Positions 29,751 through 41,245 of a stretch of DNA of 64,000 nt are shown piece by piece (position 1 is the first letter of the stretch; the number at the start of each line of letters is the position of its first letter). The stretch comes from Symbiodinium natans (lineage: Eukaryota > Sar > Dinophyceae > Suessiales > Symbiodiniaceae). Where the stretch lies: the NCBI GenBank assembly GCA_905221605.1, contig CAJNDS010001669.1, positions 62,001 to 126,000 of the forward strand. The letters run 5' to 3'. The notes below the pieces were generated by a model, which saw only the letters and a list, made by a program, of their open reading frames with translations, was not told the origin of the DNA and searched no databases. The translations under genes were made by a program, and so were the position numbers.

Positions 29751-30035
29751 CTAGGAGCAGTGAAGCTGGCAAGCTGATGGCAAAACGCGCACGCGGCGCC
29801 TGGTGTGATCGACGCTTATGGGTGGTGTCGCCAGGCTGGGGCTGTACAAATGGAGCCACGGAGTGTGAGCTGGGCGCATGCCAGACTCAGGCTCCAACAT
29901 GCACATGAATTCATATAAGCTGTGGGGTGGTGGCATTATTGGTACTATTATGTTTGTGTTTTTGAGGGGGCCTGCGTGTATATAATGTACCAAGTTTTGA
30001 TCGCAATAAAATGACCATCTAAAAGGGCTGCTCAT
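29751..30035 (-). CDS. 94-codon open frame, possible exon or small gene
   Basis: Starts MSSPFRWSFYCDQNLVHYIH and contains PLKNTNIIVPIMPPPHSLYE and EFMCMLEPESGMRPAHTP, ending LPSACQLHCS. The block has no telomere motif and is one of the longer array-free stretches. It overlaps the end of the next frame by 17 bp, so the two are either exons joined by a short intron or one is spurious. No family recognised. Confidence 0.4.
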   Translation of the reverse strand: MSSPFRWSFYCDQNLVHYIHAGPLKNTNIIVPIMPPPHSLYEFMCMLEPESGMRPAHTPWLHLYSPSLATPPISVDHTRRRVRVLPSACQLHCS

Positions 30036-30213
30036 AGACCTTTAGGGCTTGATTTCTACGCCATCCCCAGTAAAGAAAACTGAAATAAGCTGTGATGGCA
30101 GGTATCCAGCGCTTCTTGGGACAGCATGTGCTTCTTGCACATTGCCGGGCCCTTGTTGTGCGACGTAAACTAACACACCACAACGGGGCTGTACTGTATA
30201 AAGGATGAGTATC
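30019..30213 (-). CDS. 65-codon open block, candidate last exon
   Basis: After acceptor GGTATGAG| reads DTHPLYSTAPLWCVSLRRTT then a basic stretch and AITAYFSFLYWGWRRNQALK, ending VYEQPF plus stop. Length without a stop is well above what is usual here. Upstream is an array, as for many exons. No family recognised. Confidence 0.42.
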   Translation of the reverse strand, partial: DTHPLYSTAPLWCVSLRRTTRARQCARSTCCPKKRWIPAITAYFSFLYWGWRRNQALKVYEQPF

Positions 30214-30288
30214 CTCATACCCTAAACTCTGAACCCTGAACCCTACACCAGAATCCAAATTTGCACAGGATCCCTCCCATCGCCAGGA

Positions 30289-30591
30289 TTATGGCCTAGG
30301 GCGGCTGAGTGTCCCCGACAGGTGGCTAAGTGCTGTGCGAAAGGGGAAGCACGTAGCCGCTGCAGCCATTCCCATGGCCGCTTGAGCTGCCAACTTCCAT
30401 GTCAAGCACAGATTCCAGAGAGGAAGTGTGGAAGGAGGATGCCGCATGGTGCGTGCGGGTATTACTTGAAGGTTGGTATTATAAGTAGGGTCATAAGGAC
30501 AGTTATAATTGGTTAGTAGGTACCATGAACCTTCAAGTAGGGGTAAGGCTTCCGGAGTGATAACATCTGGCGGTCTTGTCGGGGAGTGCAT
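30289..30591 (-). CDS. Two-exon gene with a 66-nt family A intron, 78 aa
   Basis: Exon 1 (30531-30591) reads MHSPTRPPDVITPEALPLLE and ends CTTGAAG|GTTCATGG. Exon 2 (30289-30464) starts right after CTTCAAG| and reads IPARTMRHPPSTLPLWNLCL, then an alanine-rich helical part and a stop. The join is phase 1 and removes exactly a short family A element. The frame also happens to run through the element. It could be the 3' part of a longer gene. Product unknown. Confidence 0.45.
   Translation of the reverse strand: MHSPTRPPDVITPEALPLLEGSWYLLTNYNCPYDPTYNTNLQVIPARTMRHPPSTLPLWNLCLTWKLAAQAAMGMAAAATCFPFRTALSHLSGTLSRPRP
30465..30530 (-). mobile_element. Short family A element as intron
   Basis: Deleted copy, TACTTGAAGG to ACCATGAACCTTCAAGTA, keeping ATAAGTAGGG and ACAGTTATAATTGGTTAGTA. 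It runs from GT to AG on the minus strand. Confidence 0.75.
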
Positions 30592-31040
30592 ATTCCAGAA
30601 GTCTACTGGAAAACGCGGGTACGTGCCCTAAACCCTAGACACTAAACCCTAAGCCCTAAACCCTTGGATCATGGTTGGCCAGGGAGCCTAGCCCACCAAG
30701 AAAGGAAAGTAAGGGCCCTAGTAAGGTTGCCCGGCACGGCTCTCAAAAACCAACTTGCCACACTTCCGTAGAAACAGGGTTTAGGGTTCAGGGTTTAGGG
30801 TTAGGGTACAGCTCAAGGACTGATCTGTTCAGAAGCCACTGGCTACAACGTCTCGTGGCTAACTCTGAGTCACATTTGGCTTGTCCGCCACGATGTCCAT
30901 GATAGCCTGGCGCAGAGTAAGAAGGTGTGAGCAGTGAGCAGTACCCTAAACCGTGGTCCGAAATTCGGACTAGGACCTCAACCCCAAACCCTAAACCCTA
31001 AGCCCTAAACCCTGAAAGGGACAACAACCTAGGACCGACA

Positions 31041-31194
31041 TTGGAGCTTCATGAGTGGGTATAAGTAGGTCATACGTATGGTAACTCTCCTGAGAACTCT
31101 ATTTAGGGTTTAGGGTTCAGGGTTTGGGTTTAAGGTTAGGGTTTAGGTACCCATAGCAGCCCTAGACGCTAAACCCTAAAATAACCTCCAAGTG
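31041..31194. mobile_element. Diverged family A element with array inside
   Basis: TTGGAGCTTCATGAGTGGG at the left, ACCTCCAAGTG at the right, TTTAGGG units between. Its right edge gives donor GAG|GTTATTTT for the exon at 31186-31310. Confidence 0.6.
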
Positions 31195-31310
31195 CTGTTC
31201 TACAAATTGGCAGTGCAAGGCCCCTGGAAGGATCCGGAAAGTAAACCACCCTAGTCCAGCCGTCTGTGCTGTGGCAGATGAGAACCTGGAATTGTTCCTT
31301 TTTTCTGCTT
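31186..31310 (-). CDS. 41-codon candidate exon next to family A
   Basis: Open after TCCAAAG|, containing RFSSATAQTAGLGWFTFRIL and HCQFVEQHLE, ending CTTGGAG| at the element edge. Two frames are open over most of it. No family recognised. Confidence 0.35.
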
Positions 31311-31659
31311 CTTTGGACCCTGTTTTGTGGCCCGGATGTGCAAACACACAAGGTTAAACCCTAAACCCTAAACCCTAAACCCTAAACCCTAAACCCTAAA
31401 CCCTAAACCCATCGTGTCGCAAACATGCGCAGCGGGCCTGTAATAATTCAGAAGATGCGGCACGCATGCCTCGAAGACTGGTGGGGGAGGGAAGGTGCCC
31501 TGGGAGCCCAAAAACCTCAGAACCCTAAACCCGGGACCCTAAACCCTAAACCCTAAACCCTAAACCCGAAACCCTAAGCCCATAAGTGAGGTGAGTTATG
31601 GTCTTACTGCCGGTGGCCCCAATAAGTGCCCCCCCCCTGCATGGACACCCTCCAATAGT

Positions 31660-31907
31660 CATGAGAAACCATCTATGCGCTCACCAATGACTACGGATTG
31701 CTTTAGAACCGACCAAATAACATGAAATATTCCTGCTGGTAAGGGCAGTCAGTACAGAGATCCCTATGCCACCCTTATAAGGAAAATATCTTCGTTTGCT
31801 TGTCTAAAATTATTTGTATTTGTTTATGTTATTGTTGTTGTTGCTTTCTTGTTTCGGGAGGTGTGTTCTTAAGCAGTTAGTCATTGGTGAGTGCATAGAT
31901 GGTTCCT
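31660..31907. mobile_element. Family E foldback element, about 250 bp
   Basis: AACCATCTATGCGCTCACCA at one end and TTGGTGAGTGCATAGATGGTT at the other. The interior is AT-rich with no telomere motif. The TIR carries a consensus-like donor (G|GTGAGTG). Related short motif at 59955. Confidence 0.75.
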
Positions 31908-31909
31908 TA

Positions 31910-32626
31910 TGGGCGGCTTTTTAAACACATAGTAGATGACAGAAGTGTGAACTCCCCTCCATATCATAGTTTAAGGCAGGTGAAGTCGGCAACACCAGTT
32001 AGCTAAGGCTTCAGGCTTTGAGGTGCAGGTCTATACACTCCCCTAAACCCTAAACCCTAAACCCTAAACCCTAGACCCTAAACCCTAAACCCCAAACCCT
32101 AAACCCTAAACCCTAAAGCCTAAACCCTAAACCCTAAACCCTAAACCCTAAACCCTAACCACCCCCCCCCCCCCCCCCCCCCCCAACCCTGCAATCGAAG
32201 AAACCAAAGTGTGGAACTCAATTAACGCCCTAGGCGCCCGGAACGAAAAAAAAACACAAAAACGCAAGGCAGCGGGCTTCCACAAGCCCCCCCGCTGCCC
32301 TCCCCGCCAACGCCCCCCCCTCTCCCCTCAAGACTCGAGTTGCGTCAAAGGCCAAACCCGTTTGGGGAATTTGGGGTTTAGGGTCCCCCCCCCTCCCCCC
32401 AGACACATCTAGGGACCCTTCTGGTGATTTCAGTCAGATTCCTTAATCCGAAACGCTAAGCCCTGGACCCTCAACCCTAAACCCTAAACCCTAGACCTAA
32501 AACTAACGGCCCCCTTCCTTAATTTTTGGGGGGTTGCTGGGCTCTTTGGAGATTTCGAACTTCTGCGGCCCAAGCCGTTTTCGTGGCACCCGGGCCGTCG
32601 TCAGCGGCTCTGCCTCTGGATACGGT

Positions 32627-32672
<46 letters not shown>

Positions 32673-35290
32673 GGTTTAGGGTTTAGGGTTTAGGGGCTCA
32701 GGGCTTGGGGCTTTCAAGCTGAGGGCTTGGGGCTTAGGGCTGAAAGCTGAGGGCTTAAGGCTGAGGTCTGAGGGGTTAGGGCTTAAAGCTGAGAGCTTAG
32801 GGCTTAAAGATTGAGGCTTTGCAGGTAGGTACGGCTTGCGGGCTAGGCAATACCCTTATGACGAAGGAGTCATTCGTCTAAGATCTGATTGAGGAGTTTT
32901 CCTTCATGAAGGAGTATTGGAGTCCCTGGGAAGAATCCCGCTCGCCCGGCCCAAAAAGCGCAAAGCCGAGCTCCTAAACCCTAAGTCCTAGACCCTACTT
33001 GGAATTTCATGGGGGGGTTTGAGATTTTAGGGTTTAGGGTTTTGGGGTTTGGGGGCTTAGGGTTTACTTGGCAGCTCTTTTGACTTTGTAAGTCTACTTA
33101 GTATTTCCCGGAAACCCTTTCGAAATCCAGCTTACTAACCCTACTTGCTACGTCAAGAGGGCTTCTAAGCATTTGAGGTTCCTGAAGGGAGGGGGGTTTA
33201 TGGAGGGCGAGCTATCTAGGGAACCTTAGGGAAGCTTAGGGAACCTTAGGGAGTAGTGGGGAGTGCTAGGGAACCTTGGGCTACATAACCCCCTTGAACC
33301 CCCCCCCTCCTTAAGAACCCCTAAACCCTAAACCCTAAACCCTAAACCCTAAACCCTAAACCCTATGAAAGTAGGGTTTACCCCAAGAAAAGACAGCTGA
33401 AGCTCCGTGGGCTGGCTGTTTCCTAGAAGCCCTACTACAAAACCCTATGAAACCCCTCGTAAAACCTCATGAAACCTCATAGGGGTTGAGGGTTTATGGT
33501 TTAGGGTTTAGGGTTTACCCCTTGTCAAGCCTCATGAAACCCTGTAAGGGTTGAGGGTTTAGGGTGTAAAGCCCGAACGCCCGAAAGCTCTAAAGCCCTG
33601 AACCTTATGAAAACCTTGCAAGTACAAAACCCGGAAAATCCGAAAACCCCCACCCACCGCCCCCCCCCCCCCCCCCCCAAACTGAGTTCCCTGCTGGGTC
33701 TGGACTCGTGGACTCTTGCCCCTTACCCGTACTGAAGAACCTGGTCTGTCCGTTTAGGGCCTTACTGTGTAGCAATAGGGTTAGGGTATTGGGGGTTTAG
33801 AGAACCTGGTCTGTGCAAGGTCAGGTTTAGGGCTTGCGGTGTAGCAATAGGGTATAGGGTATTGGGTTTAGAGAACCCTAAACTCTAAACCCTAGCCTAA
33901 AACGTCAGGTTTAGGGATCTTGGGGTTTGGGCTAGAAAGGTTTATACAGGGATCGGGCCGCTTGGAGCGGTAGAAGCTTTACACATCAACCCCAGCAAGC
34001 CCAGACGCACAGCACTAAATGGACCATGGCAGCTGGTGTCAGCCCAGCGACTGATCTTCCATCTCACGCGAACACCTAGCAAAAGCGCAGTTTATCGGTT
34101 TTGGGTCTTTGTGGTTCAGGCTTAAGCTTTAAGGCTTAGGCTCAACATGAACTGTGTGGCCCGATACCACGCAACCAAGGAGCGTGACAGAAATTGTAGG
34201 CAGGATCCCAGTGTTAGTGTTGAGGGTTAAACCCTAAACCGTAAACCCTGAACCCTGAACCCTGAACCCTAAACCCAAATGAGAGCTTGTTGGGCTGTCT
34301 AAGTAGCTCACTGGACCAAAGATGATCATTGACATATGGGTAGTTATACGGAGGGTTTAGGGTTTAGGGTTTCGGGCTTAGGGTTACAAGGAAGTATGGT
34401 AAGTATACTTCTGACCCTATTTGGGGGGACACTCATAACCCTACTTATGATTACCACGAACCTGCAAGTACTTTTCTCCAAGCCTCGTAGAAACCAGTAT
34501 AGGATTTATTGAAGCCTCATATACAGAGTCGTTTAAGGGAAACTACCCAGAAACTGTCCTAGATCGTACGGTACCGCGGCCCAATCAAGCATCATTTTAT
34601 TAGTTTATTGAAATGCAGTATGAGGTTTAGGGTTTAGGGTTTAGGGTTTGCAGATGTTTGCGGATGTTTGCGGTAGTGTGCAGACCTGCTGGGTTTCGGA
34701 TCACACGCTACTCTGAACCTAGACCGTAAACCCTAAACCCTAAACCCTAAACCCTAAACCCTAGGCCCTAGGCCCCTGTACTTGTTATTGAGCACCTACC
34801 CTTCTAAACATCAGATGGTAATAAGGAGTGTATAAACATGTTCCGAAAAAATCACCTACCCAACTACAGTACCCCCAAACCCCAAGCCCTAAACCGAAAA
34901 CACTAAACCCTAAACCCTAAACCCTAAACCCTAACACTAATTACTGGTTGCCAGCAAAGAGTCTGCAGCGCAATAATCGCAGCAGCCTGCAGTGACAGGC
35001 ATCGACGCTTCTTGCTGGAAGGACCAGTTCGCGACAAGGTGTGGTGGTTTAGGGTTTGGGGTTTGGGGTTTAGGGTTTAGGGTTTAGGGGGGGGACTAGG
35101 GTTCGGGGTGTAGGGTTTAGGGTTTGGGGCCTAAACCCTGAAACCCTGAACCTGTGCCTTTCTGGCTACATATCCCGGGCCGAGATTGTCAATACTCAAT
35201 ACCGCATCAGAGCATGCCTTGCCTTGTTCTGGGAATGACTCTGTCATTGAGGAGTGTGTGTGTGGGTTTAGGGTTTAGGGTTTAGGGTTT
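31910..35290. other. Array-rich region with diverged elements, no gene modelled
   Basis: Arrays at 32041-32160 (followed by a 24-C run), 32629-32690 (TTGAGGG), 33320-33366, 34727-34775, 35045-35130. Family I at 33183-33322 (GGAGGGGGGTTTATG to CCTCCTTAAGAACCC). A diverged family A at 34331-34470 and a possible one at 32998-33160. Short blocks with no clear frame elsewhere. Confidence 0.75.
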
Positions 35291-35295
35291 AAGGT

Positions 35296-35697
35296 TTAGG
35301 GTTTAGGGTCTAGGGTCTCGGGTCTAGGGTTTAGGGTAGCATCCAGACCGCACAATGGCCCTTGACGCGGGGGCTTAGACAGTTTGAGGTACGTACATTC
35401 TTTGCTGGGCTCGATCTCGGGTCCGAGTACATGCGTGGCTCGATGCATTCTGAAACCCTGGAATACCTTCATGGAGCCAACAGCACTGAGGAACCCGCTG
35501 CAGGCATTCGACAAGTACAACGTACATGCAAGGAATCTTCTCTGGCATTCTCTGATTCGAGTATCGTTCTTGTAGTCCTTCAGTCTAGACGATATACAAG
35601 AGTTTCGTGCGACAGTACCCGAAGAACCCAAAGAGTTCAACGCCCATTCGTTAAAGAATATACTTTATCCCAGAAAGGGATGCATCCTATGGTTTAA
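35296..35697. CDS. Array-free block open on both strands
   Basis: Plus strand: 111 codons with GANSTEEPAAGIRQVQRTCK and LAFSDSSIVLVVLQSRRY. Minus strand: 114 codons with SRLKDYKNDTRIRECQRRFL and VLGPEIEPSKECTYLKLSK. Both look protein-like and I cannot choose. A plus-strand TTTGAG|GTACGT and minus-strand GAAG|GTATTCC are available as donors. Probably one real exon cluster. No family recognised. Confidence 0.35.
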
Positions 35698-35892
35698 CGC
35701 ATTGTCCTCAATCAAAAGGGATCAAGCCCCAAACCCTACACCCTACACCCTAAACCCTAAACCCTAAACCCTACACCCTAAACCTTCTTAAGGGGCCTTC
35801 GGGGGCATTTGGCGATACTGAAAAGCATTCTTTTCCAAGGCACAGCTGCTACCTCAAGGGAGCGGCCCGCCTCCGGCAGAAGGAGAGTGTAG

Positions 35893-36450
35893 GGGTTTGG
35901 GGTTTAGGGTGGAGGGTTTGTTGGGGGTTGGGGGTGGGGTTTGGGGTTTAGGGTTTTAGGGTTTGGGGTTTGGGGTTCAGGGTTTTGGTTTAGGGTTTGG
36001 GGCTGAGGGTTTGGGGTTTGGGGGTATATAGGGTTTGGGGTTTGGGGTTTAGGGTTTGGGGTTTAGGGTTTTTGGGTTTGGGGTTTGGGGTTCAGGGTTT
36101 TGGTTTAGGGTTTGGGGTTGAGGGTTTGGGGTTTGGGGGTATATAGGGTTTGGGGGTTGGGGGTAGGGTTTGGGGTTTAGGGTTTTTGGGTTTGGGGTTT
36201 GGGGTTCAGGGTTTTGGTTTAGGGTTTGGGGTTGAGGGTTTGGGGTTGGGGGGTATATAGGGTTTGGGGTTTGGGGTTTAGGGTTTGGGGTTTAGGGTTT
36301 GGGGTTGAGGGTTTGGGGTTGAGGATTTGGGGTTTGGCGTTTGGGGTTTAGGGTTTGGGGTTAGGGTTTGGAGTTTGGGGTTTGGGGCTTGGGCTTTGGG
36401 GTTTGGGGTTTGGGGTCTGGGGTTAGGGCTTTAGGGTTTGGGGATTCGGT
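35893..36450 (+). repeat. TTTGGGG array with a 115-bp higher-order unit
   Basis: The marker GGGGGTATATAGGG recurs at about 36020, 36135 and 36249, giving periods of 115 and 114 bp. Each unit has the order TTCAGGGTTTTGG, TTGAGGG, TTTGGGG. Three units are recognisable. Confidence 0.93.
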
Positions 36451-37154
36451 TTGTTTAATGAATATTCATCAATTCAGGGGTATTGGGCTCTTTGTGTACC
36501 CCAGAAACCATGTGCCCAGTGTTCAGGGCTTCTGGCTTTCTCTCCACTGGAGCTGAAGTCAGCACCGAAGCAGTACATGTGCAGTATTTATGTTTGGGGT
36601 CATCAAGCTGGGACCCTAAACTTTAACCCCGGTTCAGGGTTCAGGGTTCAGGGTTTAGGGTTTAAGGTGCAGGGTTCCATGGGTAGCTTTAACGGCTCAG
36701 GATTGCTGGTTCATGGGTAGCTATGAGTAGGGCAGTCCCGAGGAAGCCGAGGAAACGTCGCCGCGTCTGCGCTTCTGGCCGACGGAGTTTAAGGGTTTGG
36801 TTTTAGGTTTGGGGTTTGGGGTTTGGGGTTTGGGGTTTGGGGTTTAGGGTTTAGGGTTTAGGGTTTAGGGTTGTGGGCTTAGGGTTTAGGGTTTAGGGAA
36901 CGAACCCTGAACCTGAAAGCCCCCTTGAACCGAGCATGGCCCCGGAAAGCCCTGAACAGAATCCTGCACCCTAAGCCCTAAACCTTCAACCCTATACCCT
37001 AAACCCTAAACCCTAAACCCTAAACCCTAAACCCTAAACCCTAGGAATCTTGAATCAGCCACCCAAGCCCTAAACCCTAGCGTCGCCTGACCTCTGAACT
37101 CGCTTTACCAAAGCCCCTGCTGGGGTTGCTTTGGTTTAGGGTATGCGGTTTCAG
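36451..37154. other. Mixed unique blocks and arrays
   Basis: Includes a partial family A end at 36704-36735 (GGTTCATGGGTAGCTATGAG) and arrays at 36785-36898 and 36970-37045. Nothing decisive between them. Confidence 0.6.
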
Positions 37155-37340
37155 GTAGGGTTTAGGGGTTTAGGGGTTTAGGGGTTTGGGGTTTGGGGTT
37201 TGGGGTTGGGGTTTGGGGTTTGGGGTTTGGGGTTTGGGGTTTGGGTTTGGGGTTTGGGGTTTGGGGTTTGGGGTTTGGGGTTTGGGGTTTGGGGTTTGGG
37301 GTTTGGGGTTTGGGGTTTGGGGTTTGGGGTTTGGGGGTTT
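37155..37340 (+). repeat. Near-perfect TTTGGGG array
   Basis: About 25 TTTGGGG units in tandem after a few TTTAGGGG units. It creates low-complexity frames (GFGVWGL repeats) on both strands that are not genes. Confidence 0.98.
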
Positions 37341-38229
37341 CCTGACCTCTGCGGGATATCGTGCGCGGCGAGGTCGGGAGTCCGAACTACTCGGGGTCGA
37401 GGCAGAGCCTTGCACCCCGCAAGAGCCCTTGATTCAGGACAAAGGGTTAGGGTTTAGAGTTTAGGGTTCAGGGTTCAGGGTTTAGGGTTTAGGGTTTAGA
37501 GTTTAGGGTGTAGGGTTCGGGTTTGGGGTTTTAGGGCTTAGGCTCCAATGTAGTTCGGGTTTGGGGTTTCGGGGCTAGGGACCAGTGCAACTTAATTCGC
37601 AAAAATGCCTTCAATCATCCAGAAAATCCCTATTTGGTTTAAGGTCTATTCCTTACTAGCTAGTGCAACTTAGGATCAAAACCTACAACCACAAACCTCA
37701 AATTCTAGAAGCATGCAGTTTTTACCCTAAACCCTAAACTCTAAACCCCAAACCCTGAACCCTAAACCCTGAACCCTAAACCCTACATGAACCCCTTTTG
37801 AGTGCGGCTTCCTACCTTCACCCCTTCGGCTTTAGGGATTTAGGGTTTAGGATTTAGGGTTTAAGGTTTGGGCTTTAGGGTTTCAGGGTTTAGGGATTTA
37901 GGGTTTCAGGGTTTAGGGTTTTAGGGATGTAGGGTTTACGGTTGTAGGCTTTAAGGTATTAGGGTGTAGGGTTTTAGGGTTTTCGGGGTTTTGGGGTTGA
38001 GGGTTGTAGGGTTTTAGGGTTTCAGGGTTTTAGAGTTTTAAGGTTTAGGGTTTAAGGTTGTAGGTTTTTAGGGTGTTGGGGTTATTGGGTTGTAGGGTTT
38101 GAGGGCTTAGGGTGTAGCATCGGTCTGAACGCAATAGGGTGAAGACATGCCCACCCCGCGGCGAGCCAAACCAGAGCCAGCCCAAACCAAACCAAAGCCA
38201 TTCCAACTCCCTGCGTCCCTAAACGTAGG
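37341..38229. other. Unique block, then highly degenerate TTTAGGG array
   Basis: 37341-37440 is a GC-rich block. 37440-37540 and 37720-37790 are arrays. 37830-38110 is a strongly degraded array with units from TTTAGGG to TTGTAGGG. Oldest-looking array in the window. Confidence 0.75.
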
Positions 38230-39010
38230 AAACGCTTGGGGAACTTAGGCACTGCAAACATTTTGGGACATTTGGATGCTCGGATTACGCTGATTTTTGG
38301 CAAACTTGTTGGCAAACTTGTTGGCAGAGTTTCACGGCACTTGAAAAAGAAACGCCCACATGGCATGCTTGGGACACTTCGGACTTGCGTCTGGTTCATT
38401 TGCGGATGGCAAATTATTGGCCGATTTCTGGGAAGTTGGAACCCCTGATTCATTGGATTTCTTGTCGCTCGGGGCCAGAAGGCAATGTGTACTCTCATCA
38501 GTGCTCGCACTGGAGACGGTCTGGGCCAAAGGCCCTTCCATTGCCAAGCTTGGCCTATAACTCGCTTGTCGGGGCCAGAAGGCACAGGAGACCCCCCTAG
38601 AAGTGATTGCACAGGGGACGGTCTGGGCCTCCCAAAGGCCCTCCCTAAACCCTAAACCCTAAACCCCCTAAACCCCCTAAACCCTACACCTTTTCGGTAG
38701 AGAACTGAGACACTGTGGCAAATTGGCCTAGAAGGCAAAAACGACCCCCTCAACGGCTGTTTGGGCCGAAGGGCCCTTTCACTGCCAAACGTTCAGCCAA
38801 CTTTTGGGAAGTGAACTGGGGCACTGTGGCAAATTGGCCGAAAACCCCGCTGAGCCATTGGTTATTCTGGTTGGGACCAGAAGCCCAAGGAAACCCCCCC
38901 CTCAGTGCTGGGGTCAAAGTTTGGCAGGCCAAAGGGGAAGACACTCCCCCTTACAGGTTACACTAGGGACAGTTTGGGCCGAAGGCTTGCGTTCTCAAAG
39001 GCAAGGACCC
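38230..39010. repeat. Diverged tandem repeat of about 150 bp units
   Basis: Recurrent motifs: GGGGCCAGAAGGCA, ACTGGAGACGGTCTGGGCC / ACAGTTTGGGCCGAAGG, CTTCCATTGCCAA / CTTTCACTGCCAAACG and GGGAAGTTGGAACCCC / GGGAAGTGAACTGGGG. The longest frame in the window (176 codons, minus, 38082-38612) runs through it and is probably not coding. Family unknown. Confidence 0.7.
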
Positions 39011-40109
39011 TCAACCATAAACCATAAACCCTTAAGCGCTGAGGCCCGGCAAAGCCTGCCCTGGTCTCGCTGAGCGCTCGACGGCGCCCGCCTACCCCAA
39101 CAGAAGCGAGAGGGGTGGCGGGCTGGTTTTAGGGTTGTTGGGTTTTAGGGTTTGGGGTTTTTCTTTTAGGGTTTTAGGGTTTCAGAGTTTAGGGTGTTAT
39201 GGCTTTTGAGGTTTTAGGGTTTTTTGGGTTTAACGTTTAAGGTTTTCGGGTTTAGGGTTTAGGCTTAGGGTTTGAGAGCGTAGGTGTTTTGGGTTTAGGG
39301 TGTTTGGGTTTTAGGCCCCGGAACCCACAAGTGTTGACCCCTTCAGCTGCAACACTTGGGCTTTCATTCCTGGAATCCCCAAAGGCCTAAACCCCAAACC
39401 CTATAGCCAAAAGTCAAACCCTAAGCCCTATGTTCTAAACTCTACCCTAGGTGACGAAAGAGAAAACACACTTCTTCTTTAATCCACTACTTGGAGGATA
39501 ATGGTTTAGAGTTTAGGGTAGTTATAAGTATGGTTATAACTACCCCAAATGAGGTTCTACGTGTAGTTCCCCTAACCCTAAACCCTAAACCCTAAACCCT
39601 AGGCCCTAAACCCTAAACCCTAGACCCTAAGCCCTAAACCGCGTGAACCTCCGAGTCGCCGTTTATGCCGAGAGGGAAGCAAGGAACCCAGGAATCCAGA
39701 GCCCAGGAGGAGGCAAAAGGGTTTGGGGTTTAGAGTTTAGGGGAACTATACTTAGAACCCCAAACTGGGGTTTAGGGTTTAGGGTTTAGGGTTTAGGGGT
39801 TAGGGGTTAGGGGTTTAGGGTTTCGGGAGTGTATGCTTGGACGACAGGACGAGCGGCTCATCGAAGGGTGAACCTCAATTGCAGCAAGTGGTGGCAATGC
39901 TGGCGGGTTTAGGGTTTAGGGTTGCCCCCAAGGCTTGTAGGGTTTTTGGTTTTGGGTTTAAGGTTCAGGTTTTCACATGGACACCAGATCATATGGCTAA
40001 AGTTTACTATACGCTGGTACCTTTTGTACGAGCACCCCCTTGGCAAGGGGCGAGAAAAAGCCCAGACCACACCCCGAAACCCTAGTGTAGCGATTAGGGC
40101 TTAGGGTTT

Positions 40110-40345
40110 TATAAGGTTTAGGGCTGTCAGGGGCATGTGGGCATTGGCACTGGGGACACTTTGTTCACTTGGGCCGTTCGGTGCATTTGGGCCAGTTGAA
40201 CTCTTGGGTCCTTCGAGCACGCCTCCCAATGTCAAGGGCATGTGGGCATTGCCACTGGGGACACCGAGCCTGCTTGCGTCGCTGTCTTGGCTTGGGTGCA
40301 CTTGGGCCGCTTGAACTCTAGCAGTGTGTCAGGGGCATGTGGACC
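40110..40345. repeat. Tandem repeat with GGGCATGTGG unit
   Basis: GTCAGGGGCATGTGGGCATT, GTCAAGGGCATGTGGGCATT and GTCAGGGGCATGTGGACC start three successive units of about 105-115 bp. CACTTGGGCCG and TTGAACTCT recur inside. Confidence 0.8.
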
Positions 40346-41049
40346 TTGATAGGGGCCTGCTGAATTCGCTTTGTTGTGTGCACTTGCGGGGGGCAGGGCT
40401 TAGCCGGGAGAAGCCCCAAGCGGATGCGACCAACGCCCGGATAACCCAAAAGACAAGTAACTTGTGGGGTGACGGGTTCGGGGTTTGGGGTTTGGGGTTT
40501 TGGGTTTGGGGTTTGGGATTTGGGGTTTGGGGTTTAGGGTTTAGGGTTTAGCCGAGGCGCTCTGACAAATCGCGCTGGCGACTCGGGGGAAGCGTGCCTT
40601 TGCACCTCCTGTTAAGCCGCAACCACGACGGGATGCATCCGCTTTTTCTTAGAATCGCAGCAGGCTCTTTGCAGGTTGCCTACAAGAGTTTTGTGGTACT
40701 CTATTGCCCTTAGAGCTAGGTTGAGGGTTTAGGGTTTAGGGCTTAGGGCTTCGAGTTTAGAGTCTTGGGCTTCAACCCTAAACCCTAAACCCTACGTTTG
40801 TGCATTTGTTCTATCATTTTTCCTCTCTTCTTCTGCCTAATGTGATGCAGATGTTGTCTGCGCCAAGGTCGCTGGGCTGTCCCGTCCGAGAGTGCTGCAT
40901 AGTCATAGGGGTCTAAAACGGTTCAGGGTTTAGGGTGTAGCATTTAAGGTTAAGGTTTAGGGTTTAGGCTTTAGGGGTCTCGTTCGAGTAGGGCTTAGGG
41001 TAGTTTAGGGATCTAGGGGATTAGATTGGGTGCTTGAGGTCCAGGTAGT

Positions 41050-41199
41050 TCTCTCCATACATATATATATATATATATGCTATATATGTTTTATGCTATA
41101 GATGAAAAAAACAAATAAGTAAATAAATAAATAAATAAATATATATATATACATGCTATATATATACACACACATATATATATATATATGTATATGTAC

Positions 41200-41239
<40 letters not shown>

Positions 41240-41245
41240 ACATGT
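41050..41245. repeat. TA / TG / AAAT microsatellite tract
   Basis: About 195 bp of TA dinucleotides with embedded AAAT and TG runs. Similar TA tracts at 56975-57010, 58205-58225 and 61880-61975. Confidence 0.95.

Noticed and set aside
37186..37464. Open frames of 80-90 codons on both strands
   Set aside because: They are TTTGGGG repeats read as GFGVWGL or PNPKPQT units. Low-complexity artefact.
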